Positions 1 through 10,878 of a DNA stretch of 33,697 nt are shown one piece after another; the stretch's first letter is position 1, and each line of letters opens with the position of its first letter. The notes under the pieces were generated by a model. That model did no database searches, was not told where the DNA came from, and was given only the letters and a program-made list of their open reading frames with translations. Origin of the DNA: an uncultured Gammaproteobacteria bacterium. GTDB lineage: Bacteria; Pseudomonadota; Gammaproteobacteria; PS1; Pseudothioglobaceae. Location: contig CABXIU010000014.1 in the NCBI GenBank assembly GCA_902512305.1, positions 1 to 33,697 of the forward strand, written 5' to 3'. The position numbers were made by a program, and so were the translations under genes.

Positions 1-43
1 CACTTACTCCAAGAAGTACTCTTTTATTTGTCAAAGTATTCAT
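1..43 (-). CDS. coaBC: Probable start of CoaBC (phosphopantothenoylcysteine decarboxylase/synthase), cut by window edge
   Basis: Only the first 14 codons are present, reading MNTLTNKRVLLGVS. The K-R-V-L-L-G-V-S string resembles the start of the CoaBC flavoprotein domain (usually K-x-[IV]-L-L-G-[VI]-[ST]-G-G-I-A). The ATG overlaps the ribD stop as ATGA, a common sign of translational coupling, so the two would be in one minus-strand operon. The call rests on very few residues. Another flavoprotein-type decarboxylase such as UbiX is possible but fits less well. Confidence 0.4.
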   Translation of the reverse strand, partial: MNTLTNKRVLLGVS

Positions 44-1083
44 AATGGCTTTGCTCTAATTTTTAAGTCATTGGATACTTGAGTGAGTGCAATAATATCG
101 AGTGAAATTTTCTCAGACATTTTCAAAAATGGAATCTCAATCATTGGTTGAGCATCACTTCCTAAAATTACTGGCGCAGTATAAATAATGAATTCGTCAA
201 TTAAACCTGCTTTTAGCATTGCTCCATTGAGACCACTCCCAGCCTCTAGAAGAAGGTTGTTGATTCCAAGTCCTCCAAGTTTTATGAGTGCAGTTTTTAA
301 ATCAATCTTTCCATTGTTTAAAACTTTTGAATTGCTCTGATTGAAGATGAGTGTCTCAGAGTCTGAAGAAAAAATATTAAGAGATTTGTCAGTGATTGAA
401 TTATTACTATCAATAACTACACGAAGTGGACTAGTATTCAATTTTTTATTTCTTACAGTCATCATTGGATTGTCATTTAAGATAGTGCCTGATCCAGTTA
501 AAATTGCTTGATGCTGGCTTCGAAGTAGTTGGACATCATTCCTAGAAGCTTCACTCGTAATCCATTTGCTTTCACCATTCTTCATGGCAACTCTACCATC
601 TAGACTCATTGCTATTTTTGAAGTAATAAAAGGGAATCCTGTTGTCATTCTCTTAATAAAACCACGATTTATTTCTATTGCATCTTTCTCTAAAAGTCCA
701 ACCTCTACTTCAATGCCATTTTTTCTTAATAGTTTGACACCATTTCCAGAAACTAAAGGGTTTGGATCAAGCGTTGCAACAAAAACTTTTTGGATTCCTG
801 CACTAATAAGTGCGTTCACGCAAGGAGGAGTTTTACCTTGATGTGAACATGGCTCTAGGGTGATATATACTTTGCAATTATCCGCTTTATGATTAATTTG
901 ATTAAGAGCGTTGATTTCTGCATGCTCTTTGCCAAAGTGATGATGAAAGTCTTTAGCTACAATTTTGTCATCATTTGTTATAACACATCCAACCATAGGA
1001 TTAGCGCCCACTCCGTTCTGACCAAGCTTGGAAAGTTTAAGAGCAAGAGACATACATTCTGTATCTTGTTGGGTGAAAGCCAT
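40..1083 (-). CDS. ribD: Riboflavin biosynthesis bifunctional deaminase/reductase RibD
   Basis: RibD carries out two successive steps of riboflavin synthesis in the cytosol: deamination of the pyrimidine from GTP, then NADPH-dependent reduction of the ribosyl side chain. The N-terminal half shows the zinc deaminase signature, with H-A-E-I-N-A-L and then P-C-S-H-Q-G-K-T-P-P-C. The C-terminal half is the reductase domain, with T-S-K-I-A-M-S-L-D-G-R and the late L-L-L-E-A-G-S-G-L-N motif. I start at the ATG at 1083 (MAFTQQDTECMSLALKL), giving 347 residues, the usual length. A longer frame to 1152 adds a hydrophobic stretch unlike the family and would run into recA. No Shine-Dalgarno is visible before 1083. 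The gene is divergent from recA and coupled at its end to the probable coaBC. Confidence 0.93.
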   Translation of the reverse strand: MAFTQQDTECMSLALKLSKLGQNGVGANPMVGCVITNDDKIVAKDFHHHFGKEHAEINALNQINHKADNCKVYITLEPCSHQGKTPPCVNALISAGIQKVFVATLDPNPLVSGNGVKLLRKNGIEVEVGLLEKDAIEINRGFIKRMTTGFPFITSKIAMSLDGRVAMKNGESKWITSEASRNDVQLLRSQHQAILTGSGTILNDNPMMTVRNKKLNTSPLRVVIDSNNSITDKSLNIFSSDSETLIFNQSNSKVLNNGKIDLKTALIKLGGLGINNLLLEAGSGLNGAMLKAGLIDEFIIYTAPVILGSDAQPMIEIPFLKMSEKISLDIIALTQVSNDLKIRAKPL

Positions 1084-1131
1084 TATAATAAATGCAAATA
1101 AAATTATTATCATTTTACGCGGGAGAGCGCA

Positions 1132-2151
1132 GTGGATGAACAGAAAAAACAAGCACTAAAAGTTGCCTTAGGACAAATTGAAAAGCAATTTGGTAAAGGA
1201 TCCGTTATGTTTCTTGGTGAAGAGGAGGCTAGGACTGATATTGAAGCTGTTTCAACTGGAAGTTTGAGTCTAGATATTGCCCTAGGAATTGGTGGACTTC
1301 CCAAAGGCAGAGTTATAGAAGTGTATGGTCCTGAATCCTCTGGAAAAACTACGTTGACGCTTCATGTTATAGCAGAAATGCAAAAACTTGGAGGAACTGC
1401 TGCATTCATTGATGCAGAACATGCTCTTGACCCTTCTTATGCTAGAAAACTTGGCGTTAATACAGATGATCTTCTAATTTCACAGCCTGATACTGGTGAA
1501 CAGGCTTTAGAAATTACCGATATGCTTGTTCGTTCAGGGAGTATAGATATTGTGGTTGTTGATTCAGTCGCTGCCTTAACTCCAAAAGCTGAAATAGAAG
1601 GAGAAATGGGCGCTTCACACATGGGATTACAAGCAAGATTGATGTCTCAAGCACTAAGAAAACTCACATCAAATATCAAAAGAACCAACACAATGGTTAT
1701 TTTTATTAATCAGCTCCGAATGAAAATTGGTGTAATGTTTGGTAATCCTGAAACTACAACGGGCGGTAATGCACTCAAGTTTTATGCTTCAGTTCGATTA
1801 GATATTCGTAGAATTGGTGCAATAAAAAAGGGTGACGAAATCCTTGGTAATGAGACACGCGTCAAAGTTTTAAAAAATAAAGTAGCGCCTCCATTTAAAA
1901 AAGCTGAATTCCAAATTTTATACAATCAAGGTATATCTAGAGAGAGTGAGATTATAGACTTAGGAGTTGAGCTTGGATTTGTTGAAAAGGCGGGTGCCTG
2001 GTACAACGTAGATGGTGAGAGAATTGGTCAAGGTAAGGATAATGCTAGAGATTTCCTAAAAGAGCATGCTGATATGAGTCAAGCACTTGAGGTAAAAATT
2101 CGTGAAAAACTGTTGAGTAGCGATCATGACGAGTCAGACGCAGAGAAGTAA
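1132..2151 (+). CDS. recA: Recombinase RecA
   Basis: RecA is the ATP-dependent strand-exchange protein of homologous recombination and the co-protease that triggers LexA cleavage. The 339-residue protein is full length. Walker A G-P-E-S-S-G-K-T lies at residues 66-73, followed by [10 protein letters not shown], the Walker B region [10 protein letters not shown], and the signature [15 protein letters not shown], and [12 protein letters not shown]. The start is GTG at 1132, with GGGAG about 6 bases upstream. The nearby ATG at 1136 is out of frame. recX begins inside its last codons, so the two are co-translated. No clear LexA box (CTGT-N8-ACAG) was seen in the short ribD-recA gap, so SOS control is not shown by the sequence. 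Confidence 0.98.
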   Translation: MDEQKKQALKVALGQIEKQFGKGSVMFLGEEEARTDIEAVSTGSLSLDIALGIGGLPKGRVIEVYGPESSGKTTLTLHVIAEMQKLGGTAAFIDAEHALDPSYARKLGVNTDDLLISQPDTGEQALEITDMLVRSGSIDIVVVDSVAALTPKAEIEGEMGASHMGLQARLMSQALRKLTSNIKRTNTMVIFINQLRMKIGVMFGNPETTTGGNALKFYASVRLDIRRIGAIKKGDEILGNETRVKVLKNKVAPPFKKAEFQILYNQGISRESEIIDLGVELGFVEKAGAWYNVDGERIGQGKDNARDFLKEHADMSQALEVKIREKLLSSDHDESDAEK

Positions 2152-2551
2152 ATGTTATTCCGCTACATTAAAAATGTTAATGAGGCGAGAACACTCTAAA
2201 TTAGAGTTATTTAAAAAACTGCAACTCAAGGGCTATGATGATGACGTTATAAATAGCTCAATTTCAAAACTAGTCGAGCAGAATTATCAAAGTGATGACC
2301 GCTTTGCAGAAGACTTTATTCAGATGCGTTTTAATCAAGGGAAAGGGCCAGTTAAAATTGCATTAGAGCTCAAAATGAGGGGAATTAGTACCTTTGATTT
2401 ATCAACTTTTGACTGGTTTCAGTTAGCTAAGGAAATAAGGCAAAAAAAATTTGGAGATGCGTCTTCTTTGGATTACAAAGAGACAGCACAACAAAAACGT
2501 TTTTTACAATCTAGAGGCTTTAATCTTGATCAAATAAATCAAGCATTCTAA
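2126..2551 (+). CDS. recX: Regulatory protein RecX
   Basis: RecX is a small, helix-rich modulator that binds RecA filaments and limits RecA activity. The 141-residue product has the tandem three-helix look of the family: an [13 protein letters not shown] type N-terminal repeat, then [14 protein letters not shown] and [11 protein letters not shown]. The gene starts at an ATG 26 bases before the end of recA, in another frame. This overlap is typical of recA-recX pairs and keeps RecX translation tied to RecA. No alternative in-frame start lies downstream of the recA stop. Confidence 0.93.
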   Translation: MTSQTQRSKCYSATLKMLMRREHSKLELFKKLQLKGYDDDVINSSISKLVEQNYQSDDRFAEDFIQMRFNQGKGPVKIALELKMRGISTFDLSTFDWFQLAKEIRQKKFGDASSLDYKETAQQKRFLQSRGFNLDQINQAF

Positions 2552-2571
2552 TAGTCTAATATTGAATTTAA

Positions 2572-5534
<2,963 letters not shown>

Positions 5535-5547
5535 TGAGACAATTCAA

Positions 5548-6012
5548 TTAATGCTTAAGTTTTGCAAGCAAGGAGCGAATAACAGGCCAAAAAATTGCTC
5601 CTGTAAATGGTGCAGATATAACAAGCCATTGAATTTCTAGTCCCTGAACTAAAATATATGTGGTTAAAAATAAAATTAGATAAATGAGAGATGCAAAAAA
5701 TACATAAACTTGCTGGGTTGTTAGATTGGATACAAGAAAAGATTTTTTCACATTTAAGATAAATGCAGAGCTAATTATAAGAGCAAGGGCATTCTGACCT
5801 AAAATACCACCTTGCAATACATCCAAGAGAATTCCAAGCACAAAAGCAGAACTATAAATTCTAGTATTGCCAGAGTAGACTAACCAATAAATAAATGCTA
5901 ATAGCAGCCAAAACGGTGAAATAATCTCAATAATACTAGGTAATGAAATTGCTCCAACAATAAATGCAAGAAGAGTAATTTTGATTAGAAGAGAGTAATG
6001 TTGTTTAATCAT
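5548..6012 (-). CDS. mreD: Rod shape-determining membrane protein MreD
   Basis: MreD is a small integral membrane protein that links MreC, MreB and the RodA-PBP2 synthase. The roughly 154-residue product is almost entirely hydrophobic, with about five membrane segments and the family-like G-I-L-L-D-V-L-Q-G-G-I-L-G-Q-N motif. I start at the ATG at 6012, which has AAGGAG just upstream. This overlaps the mreC stop by 8 bases, consistent with coupling. An upstream ATG at 6036 would add eight charged residues and has no comparable ribosome site. Confidence 0.93.
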   Translation of the reverse strand: MIKQHYSLLIKITLLAFIVGAISLPSIIEIISPFWLLLAFIYWLVYSGNTRIYSSAFVLGILLDVLQGGILGQNALALIISSAFILNVKKSFLVSNLTTQQVYVFFASLIYLILFLTTYILVQGLEIQWLVISAPFTGAIFWPVIRSLLAKLKH

Positions 6013-6808
6013 TTTTCTCCTTGATAATAAGAACAAATTCTAAGTTATTTATTTTTTGGGTTGGCTCAAGAAAAATGGTCATGAAAGATACATTAAGAGT
6101 CTCATCAATCGACTTAACCCTACCAACAAAATATCCAGCTGGATAAGAATTTCCAATACCACTAGTCACAAAAATATCACCCAATTTAATATCAGATTTT
6201 AGAGGTACAAATCTCACTATCATTCCTTTTTCATTAGATGCTAAGCCTTTAGTAATTCCTCTTTCGCCATTTCTAGAGTTTTTAACAGGTATATATTGAG
6301 TAGGGTCTGAAAAAAGTCGAACTGTTGAATGCATTGGAGTAACTTCTGTCACCTTTCCAACGACACCATCGGATCCAACTACAAGGTCTGAAAGCGTAAC
6401 ACCATCATTAAACCCCTTGTTGACGATGATTTTTTTTGAAAGTCTTGATTGGGATATTGATTTAACTCTTGCAAGTATTACATTGTGTTCTGGAATTAGA
6501 TAGCTAGAATCAACTAGATCCGATAATTTTTGATTTTCTAAAGCTAAATTATTGTAGGTTTGAAGTTTAGCTTTTAACTCAATAAGTTGCCCCTCTAGAT
6601 AGTCATTTTCACTAACAAGAAATTCATTTTCAGTCCCCTTATCATTGACCCAGTCAATGGCTTGACTTGGCAAATCAACAATTATATAAATTGGACTGAG
6701 GAGTGTTAGCGTATAACGCTTAAAGTTGTCTAGATAGGAGAAACGAGCATCTAAAACAATCAGAACTATTGAGAGAAATATCGGAACAAAAAGTTTTAAA
6801 AGTCGCAT
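6005..6808 (-). CDS. mreC: Rod shape-determining protein MreC
   Basis: MreC is the bitopic periplasmic scaffold of the rod-shape complex and activates PBP2. The 267-residue protein has one N-terminal membrane segment (about residues 7-25) and a coiled-coil-like stretch (about residues 65-100, rich in Leu/Lys/Glu, ending N-L-A-L-E-N-Q-K-L-S-D-L). The double beta-barrel domain follows, with V-N-K-G-F-N-D-G-V, G-V-V-G-K-V, V-R-L-F-S-D-P and V-T-S-G-I-G-N-S-Y-P-A-G-Y. It sits between mreB (25-base gap) and mreD (8-base overlap). Confidence 0.96.
   Translation of the reverse strand: MRLLKLFVPIFLSIVLIVLDARFSYLDNFKRYTLTLLSPIYIIVDLPSQAIDWVNDKGTENEFLVSENDYLEGQLIELKAKLQTYNNLALENQKLSDLVDSSYLIPEHNVILARVKSISQSRLSKKIIVNKGFNDGVTLSDLVVGSDGVVGKVTEVTPMHSTVRLFSDPTQYIPVKNSRNGERGITKGLASNEKGMIVRFVPLKSDIKLGDIFVTSGIGNSYPAGYFVGRVKSIDETLNVSFMTIFLEPTQKINNLEFVLIIKEKND
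6017..6022 (-). promoter_or_regulatory. Shine-Dalgarno site that fixes the mreD start
   Basis: AAGGAG read on the minus strand, four bases before the ATG at 6012. It lies inside the end of mreC. Since most genes in this window lack a clear site, this one is good evidence for the shorter mreD start. Confidence 0.65.
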
Positions 6809-6833
6809 TATTAAGATCTCGACTTAATTAGAG

Positions 6834-7865
6834 TCACTCTTCTGCCAAGAACCCCATGTCTTGCTGATTGATCATATCTAAGGCTATACCACCGCCTCTC
6901 GCAACACAGGTGAGAGGGTCATCTGCAATAGTGACTGGCAAGTTCGTCTGATTGTGAATGAGTTTATCGAAGCCTTCTAGTAGTGCCCCGCCTCCAGTAA
7001 TCACCAATCCATTTTGAGCAATGTCTGATGAAAGTTCTGGTGGAGTTTGCTCTAATGCGGTTCTCAAAGCACTGATAATCATTCCTAAAGGTTCGCTTAA
7101 TGCTTCTAATATTTCAGAGTTAGTTGCTTCAAAAGTTACTGGAAGGCCAGTAGAGACAGCCCGACCTCTAAATTCATTCTTTCGTATAATTTTAGATTCA
7201 AAAGCACAACCAACCTCTTCTTTGATTTGTTCTGCTGTCGCATCACCAATAATAATTCCGTGAACTCGTCTAACAAATTTCATAATCGTGTCATCAAATA
7301 CATCTCCTCCAACTCTAAGAGAGTCAGAATAAACAATTCCATTTAAAGAGAGAATTGCAATCTCTGAGGTTCCACCACCAATATCAAGAACCATTGATCC
7401 GGATGCTTCTTCGATTGCCATGCCAGCACCAAGGGCAGCTGCCATAGGTTCTTCAATTAGGTATACATCTCTTGCTCCAGCTCCAACAGCGCTCTCTTTA
7501 ATAGCTCTTCTTTCAACTTGAGTGGCTCCACATGGAACGCAAATCAGTACTCTTGGACTGGGAGAGAAAAACCCAGACTTCAATACTTTTTTCATAAAGA
7601 ATTGAAGCATTTTCTCTGTAACTTTAAAGTCTGCAATAACGCCATCTTTCATGGGTCTAATTGCTTCGATACTCCCCGGAGTTCTTCCAAGCATATTTTT
7701 GGCTTCTTGGCCTACTGCTATGACTGTTGATTCTGTTGCACCTTTTTCATGTCTTATGGCTACTACAGAGGGCTCATTTAGGACAACTTTCCCATCCATG
7801 TATATAAGTGTATTTGCTGTGCCAAGGTCAATAGAAAGATTTTGGCCTGTGAATAAATTCAGCAT
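6834..7865 (-). CDS. mreB: Actin-like cell-shape protein MreB
   Basis: MreB forms membrane-associated filaments that orient the lateral wall synthesis machinery. The 343-residue protein carries the actin-fold nucleotide motifs: D-L-G-T-A-N-T-L-I near the N-terminus (phosphate 1), [11 protein letters not shown] (phosphate 2) and V-I-T-G-G-G-A-L-L (adenosine). The N-terminal M-L-N-L-F hydrophobic patch fits membrane binding. AGGAA lies seven bases before the ATG. It is the first gene of mreB-mreC-mreD-mrdA, with a promoter candidate just upstream that is divergent from fumarase. Confidence 0.98.
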   Translation of the reverse strand: MLNLFTGQNLSIDLGTANTLIYMDGKVVLNEPSVVAIRHEKGATESTVIAVGQEAKNMLGRTPGSIEAIRPMKDGVIADFKVTEKMLQFFMKKVLKSGFFSPSPRVLICVPCGATQVERRAIKESAVGAGARDVYLIEEPMAAALGAGMAIEEASGSMVLDIGGGTSEIAILSLNGIVYSDSLRVGGDVFDDTIMKFVRRVHGIIIGDATAEQIKEEVGCAFESKIIRKNEFRGRAVSTGLPVTFEATNSEILEALSEPLGMIISALRTALEQTPPELSSDIAQNGLVITGGGALLEGFDKLIHNQTNLPVTIADDPLTCVARGGGIALDMINQQDMGFLAEE

Positions 7866-7904
7866 AAGGGGTTCCTAGCAAAAAAAATAAAATGTTTAGG
7901 GGTT

Positions 7905-7934
7905 ATAATATACCTGATTGCCTACTTTAGACAA
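7905..7934 (-). promoter_or_regulatory. Candidate sigma-70 promoter for mreB operon
   Basis: On the minus strand TTGTCT (7929-7934) and TATTAT (7905-7910) are separated by 18 bases. The predicted transcript would start some 33 bases before mreB. On the plus strand the same bases include TATAAT at 7904-7909, which could be the -10 for the divergent fumarase gene, though no good -35 accompanies it. Confidence 0.5.
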
Positions 7935-7953
7935 CACCAAAGCCTAAATAAAT

Positions 7954-9450
7954 ATGATTATAAAACAAGAGCATTTAATTGAAAGTATTCAGTCTGCGCT
8001 GCAATATATTTCATATTACCACTCACCTGATTTCATTAATGCAATGGTTTTAGCATATCAAAGAGAGACTAATCAGAGTGCTAAAAGTGCGATAGAACAG
8101 ATTTTAATCAACTCTAAAATGTGCGCCCTAGGAAAAAGACCAATCTGTCAGGATACTGGAATAGTCAATGTTTTTGTAGAAGTCGGTATGAATGTTCAAT
8201 GGGATTCAGAGCTTTCACTTGAAGAGATGATTAATGAAGGCGTGCGAAGAGCATACAATGAGCCAGATAATCGTTTAAGGGCATCGATAGTGAGTGATCC
8301 CTTGTTCAGTAGAAAGAATACTCAAGATAACACGCCAGCAGTGATTCACACGAAGATGGTTAAAGGTGAAACATTTGATATTTCAGTTGCTGCTAAAGGC
8401 GGCGGTTCAGAGAATAAAGCAAAATTTACAGTTCTCAATCCTGATGATAGCCTTACAGATTGGATTCTTAAAACTATTCCAACAATGGGTGCAGGCTGGT
8501 GTCCTCCAGGAATGATTGGGATTGGTGTCGGAGGTACTGCTGAAAAAGCAATGTTGATGGCTAAAAAATCCTTAATGGAGCCAATTGATATAAACGAAAT
8601 TAAGGCTAAGAATAATCTAAGTGATTTGGAAAAATTACGGATTGACTTATTTGACAAGATTAATGAACTTGGTATTGGTGCACAGGGGCTTGGAGGGCTT
8701 ACAACCGTTTTGGATGTAAAGATTAATGATTATCCTACTCACGCTGCCTCACTTCCTGTTGCAATGATTCCAAACTGTGCTTCAACCAGGCATGTCCACT
8801 TCTCATTAAATGGTTCTGGCGTTGCAGAATTGCCTGAGGTTGATTTAAATCTTTATCCAGATTTAGAGATGGATGTTTCAAAATATACAAAGGTGGATTT
8901 AGATACTCTCACTCAATCTCAAATGGATGATTGGAAAATAGGTGATACTCTACTTCTATCTGGAACCATTATTACTGGAAGGGATGCAGCCCATAAACGT
9001 CTGAATACAATGATTGAAAATGGCGAAGGATTGCCAGAAGGAGTAGATTTTGAGAATAAATTTATATATTACGTTGGACCTGTCGATGCTGTTGGTGATG
9101 AAGTGATTGGCCCTGCGGGACCTACAACCGCGACGCGAATGGATAAATTTACTGATATGATGCTTGAAAATACTGGAATTCTTGGAATGATTGGTAAGGC
9201 TGAACGTGGTCCGGCAACTGTTGAAAGTATAAAAAAACATCAGGCAAGCTATTTGATTGCTGTTGGCGGCGCTGCTTACTTAATTTCTAAATCTATAAAA
9301 AAAGCCAAGGTCGTTGCCTTTGAAGAGATGGGTATGGAAGCGATCTATGAAATGGAAGTGAAAGGTATGCCGGTTACGGTTGCAGTGGATACCAATGGAG
9401 AGAATATTTACAAAGTTTTTGAGAATATTCCGCTCACATTCAAAGGCTAG
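7954..9450 (+). CDS. fumA: Class I (iron-sulfur) fumarate hydratase
   Basis: This enzyme interconverts fumarate and malate in the TCA cycle using an oxygen-sensitive 4Fe-4S cluster. The 498-residue protein has the three cysteine contexts expected for cluster binding: I-C-Q-D-T-G, G-A-G-W-C-P-P-G and P-N-C-A-S-T-R-H. The C-terminal fumarase domain follows, with G-R-D-A-A-H-K-R and Y-Y-V-G-P-V-D-A-V. Length and single-chain layout match FumA/FumB. Archaeal-type enzymes are split in two. A tartrate dehydratase-type substrate cannot be excluded by eye, but fumarate is far more likely. The gene stands alone, divergent from mreB. Confidence 0.93.
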   Translation: MIIKQEHLIESIQSALQYISYYHSPDFINAMVLAYQRETNQSAKSAIEQILINSKMCALGKRPICQDTGIVNVFVEVGMNVQWDSELSLEEMINEGVRRAYNEPDNRLRASIVSDPLFSRKNTQDNTPAVIHTKMVKGETFDISVAAKGGGSENKAKFTVLNPDDSLTDWILKTIPTMGAGWCPPGMIGIGVGGTAEKAMLMAKKSLMEPIDINEIKAKNNLSDLEKLRIDLFDKINELGIGAQGLGGLTTVLDVKINDYPTHAASLPVAMIPNCASTRHVHFSLNGSGVAELPEVDLNLYPDLEMDVSKYTKVDLDTLTQSQMDDWKIGDTLLLSGTIITGRDAAHKRLNTMIENGEGLPEGVDFENKFIYYVGPVDAVGDEVIGPAGPTTATRMDKFTDMMLENTGILGMIGKAERGPATVESIKKHQASYLIAVGGAAYLISKSIKKAKVVAFEEMGMEAIYEMEVKGMPVTVAVDTNGENIYKVFENIPLTFKG

Positions 9451-9479
9451 TATTTTATTTTATAAATCTTCTTGCTTTA

Positions 9480-9507
9480 TTAAAACTTCTAGTTCCTAGC
9501 GTATAAT
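9480..9507 (+). promoter_or_regulatory. Candidate promoter of rnpB
   Basis: A consensus TATAAT at 9502-9507 lies 16 bases after TTAAAA (9480-9485, four of six matches to the -35 consensus). The spacing puts the transcript start at about 9513-9515, exactly where the P1 helix of RNase P RNA begins. This is strong positional support. Confidence 0.6.
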
Positions 9508-9512
9508 TTTCC

Positions 9513-9864
9513 TTGAAGTTGGCCGGATAGTCGCTGGATGCAATTGCGTTGAGAGGAAAGTCCGGGCTCCAAAGAGCAAAGTGCTAGTTAACGACTAGGC
9601 GTAGTGATGCGATGGAAAGTGCAGCAGAAAATATACCGCCTGCTTTGGTAGGTAAGGGTGAAATGGTGTGGTAAGAGCTCACCGCGAACTTAGTGATAAG
9701 TTTGGCATGGTAAACCCCACTTGGAGCAAGCTCAAATAGGAAGGCATTAACGCTGCTCGCGTTGTCTTCGGGTAGAGTGCTAAAGATTCTTGGTGACAAG
9801 TCTCGTAGATGAATGACTATCATGGTTTCGGCCAAACAGAACCCGGCTTATAGGCCAACTTCAA
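9513..9864 (+). ncRNA. rnpB: RNase P RNA, bacterial class A
   Basis: This is the catalytic RNA that trims the 5' ends of precursor tRNAs, working with the RnpA protein. The two ends form a perfect 12-bp P1 helix: the 5' arm at 9513-9524 (TTGAAGTTGGCC) pairs with 9853-9864. The conserved core is visible, with GAGGAAAGTCCGGGCTCC near the 5' end (P4/CR-I) and A-C-A-G-A-A-C-C-C-G-G-C-T-T-A near the 3' end (CR-V/P4). The length of about 352 nt is normal for a proteobacterial class A RNA. No strong GC-rich terminator follows. Together with its promoter it explains most of the gene-less stretch between fumarase and the next gene; the rest (9865-9987) is AT-rich leader. Confidence 0.95.
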
Positions 9865-9987
9865 CTCTTAATTATTCTTAAAATTATAGGTAAATCAATT
9901 GATTATAGTTTTTTCTTCTTAAAAAACCTATAAAAGCATAAATTTAAATATATAATCCTATTTTTGTTAATTTTAAGTAAATTTTTC

Positions 9988-10878
9988 ATGAAATCCAAAT
10001 TATCAAAAGCTCTACTGTTCTCATTACTAGCTTTTAATGTTAATGCTGATGATAGTGATGCCGTCAAACAGGGGCTACTTTCAAGTATGTCTTCCGTTAT
10101 TGCTTCCTCTATTGCTCAGGTGATCGGCGGACAAGGAGATACAGAGGTTCAGTTCAGTGCTAAAGAAAATAACAAGCCTGAATTCTCAATCATGACAGTA
10201 AGACCGATTTCTATTCATCCTGGAAAGGATGCTTGGTTTGTTCAGCTCCAACTAAACAACACTATGATTAGGAGTAAAACTAGATTAACCACAAATGTTG
10301 GTATTGGTTATCGTAGTTTATCAGAGAATAAAAATACTATGATTGGTGGTAACGTTTTTGTTGACTACGATTCGAAAGGCAACTCAAGATACAGTCTAGG
10401 TGTTGAATTCAGAACTGCCGTTTTTGAAGTCTTAGCGAATTACTACAAAGCGATTTCTGGACAAAAAACGGTCGGAGATTTCAAAGAGAGAGCTCTTGAT
10501 GGAAACGATATGAGTATAAGTGGTCAAATTCCTTATTTGCCATGGGCCAAAATTAATTTAACGCATTACGAGTGGAAGAAGGTTAATAATTCGAAAAACT
10601 CTAAGGGCGATAAGTTGAGTTTAGATTTGCTTTTAACACCAAACGTTGTCCTAGAGTTAGGTGTTGATGATAACAACATTCAAAAGAAAGATAATTTTGC
10701 AAAGTTATCCTTTGTCTACCCGCCTAAAGAAGGACCCGCTGCATCAACAGACTTTATTTCTGATGAAGCATTCCCAGAGGGTGACATGAGTTCGAAGCTT
10801 TTATCTAAAGTGAAGCGATCTAATAAGATCACTCTCGAGTCTGAAGGCGTTGGCGTAACTATTTCGAGGCTTGACTAA
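9988..10878 (+). CDS. Inverse-autotransporter-type outer-membrane beta-barrel protein lacking a passenger
   Basis: This resembles the intimin/invasin (type Ve) beta-domain. From the ATG at 9988 the protein has 296 residues: a signal peptide ending about residue 20 (hydrophobic core L-L-F-S-L-L-A-F, cut after N-V-N-A), an Ala/Ser-rich helix, then barrel strands. Family-like landmarks are N-V-G-I-G-Y-R (103-109), F-V-D-Y-D (124-128), Y-S-L-G-V-E-F-R, A-N-Y-Y-K-A-I-S-G, and a V-K-R-S-N-K-I-T-L-E-S string (275-285) that matches the R-N-N-x-I-V-L-E linker of intimins. The chain ends about a dozen residues later, so the Ig-like passenger normally placed C-terminally is missing. A TTG at 9964 could add eight residues but spoils the signal peptide. 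TATAAT lies at 9951-9956. The stop overlaps the next start (TAATG), so the two genes are coupled. Confidence 0.8.
   Translation: MKSKLSKALLFSLLAFNVNADDSDAVKQGLLSSMSSVIASSIAQVIGGQGDTEVQFSAKENNKPEFSIMTVRPISIHPGKDAWFVQLQLNNTMIRSKTRLTTNVGIGYRSLSENKNTMIGGNVFVDYDSKGNSRYSLGVEFRTAVFEVLANYYKAISGQKTVGDFKERALDGNDMSISGQIPYLPWAKINLTHYEWKKVNNSKNSKGDKLSLDLLLTPNVVLELGVDDNNIQKKDNFAKLSFVYPPKEGPAASTDFISDEAFPEGDMSSKLLSKVKRSNKITLESEGVGVTISRLD

Noticed and set aside
1040-1131. LexA (SOS) box before recA
   Set aside because: One CTGT half-site is present near 1059, but no ACAG lies eight bases further, so no operator is supported.
1084-1152. Longer ribD start adding 23 residues
   Set aside because: The added part is hydrophobic and unlike the family, and would overlap the recA start. 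The ATG at 1083 gives the usual N-terminus.
8346-8657. 103-codon open frame on the minus strand
   Set aside because: It lies antisense inside the conserved fumarase gene.
9584-9835. 83-codon open frame on the minus strand
   Set aside because: It lies wholly inside the RNase P RNA, whose paired ends and core motifs explain the sequence.
9886-9935. Terminator after rnpB
   Set aside because: There are short AT inverted repeats and T-runs, but no stable stem immediately followed by Ts; pairing is too weak to call.
9964-9987. TTG start for the beta-barrel gene
   Set aside because: The ATG at 9988 yields a clean signal peptide; the TTG adds eight residues with no ribosome site.
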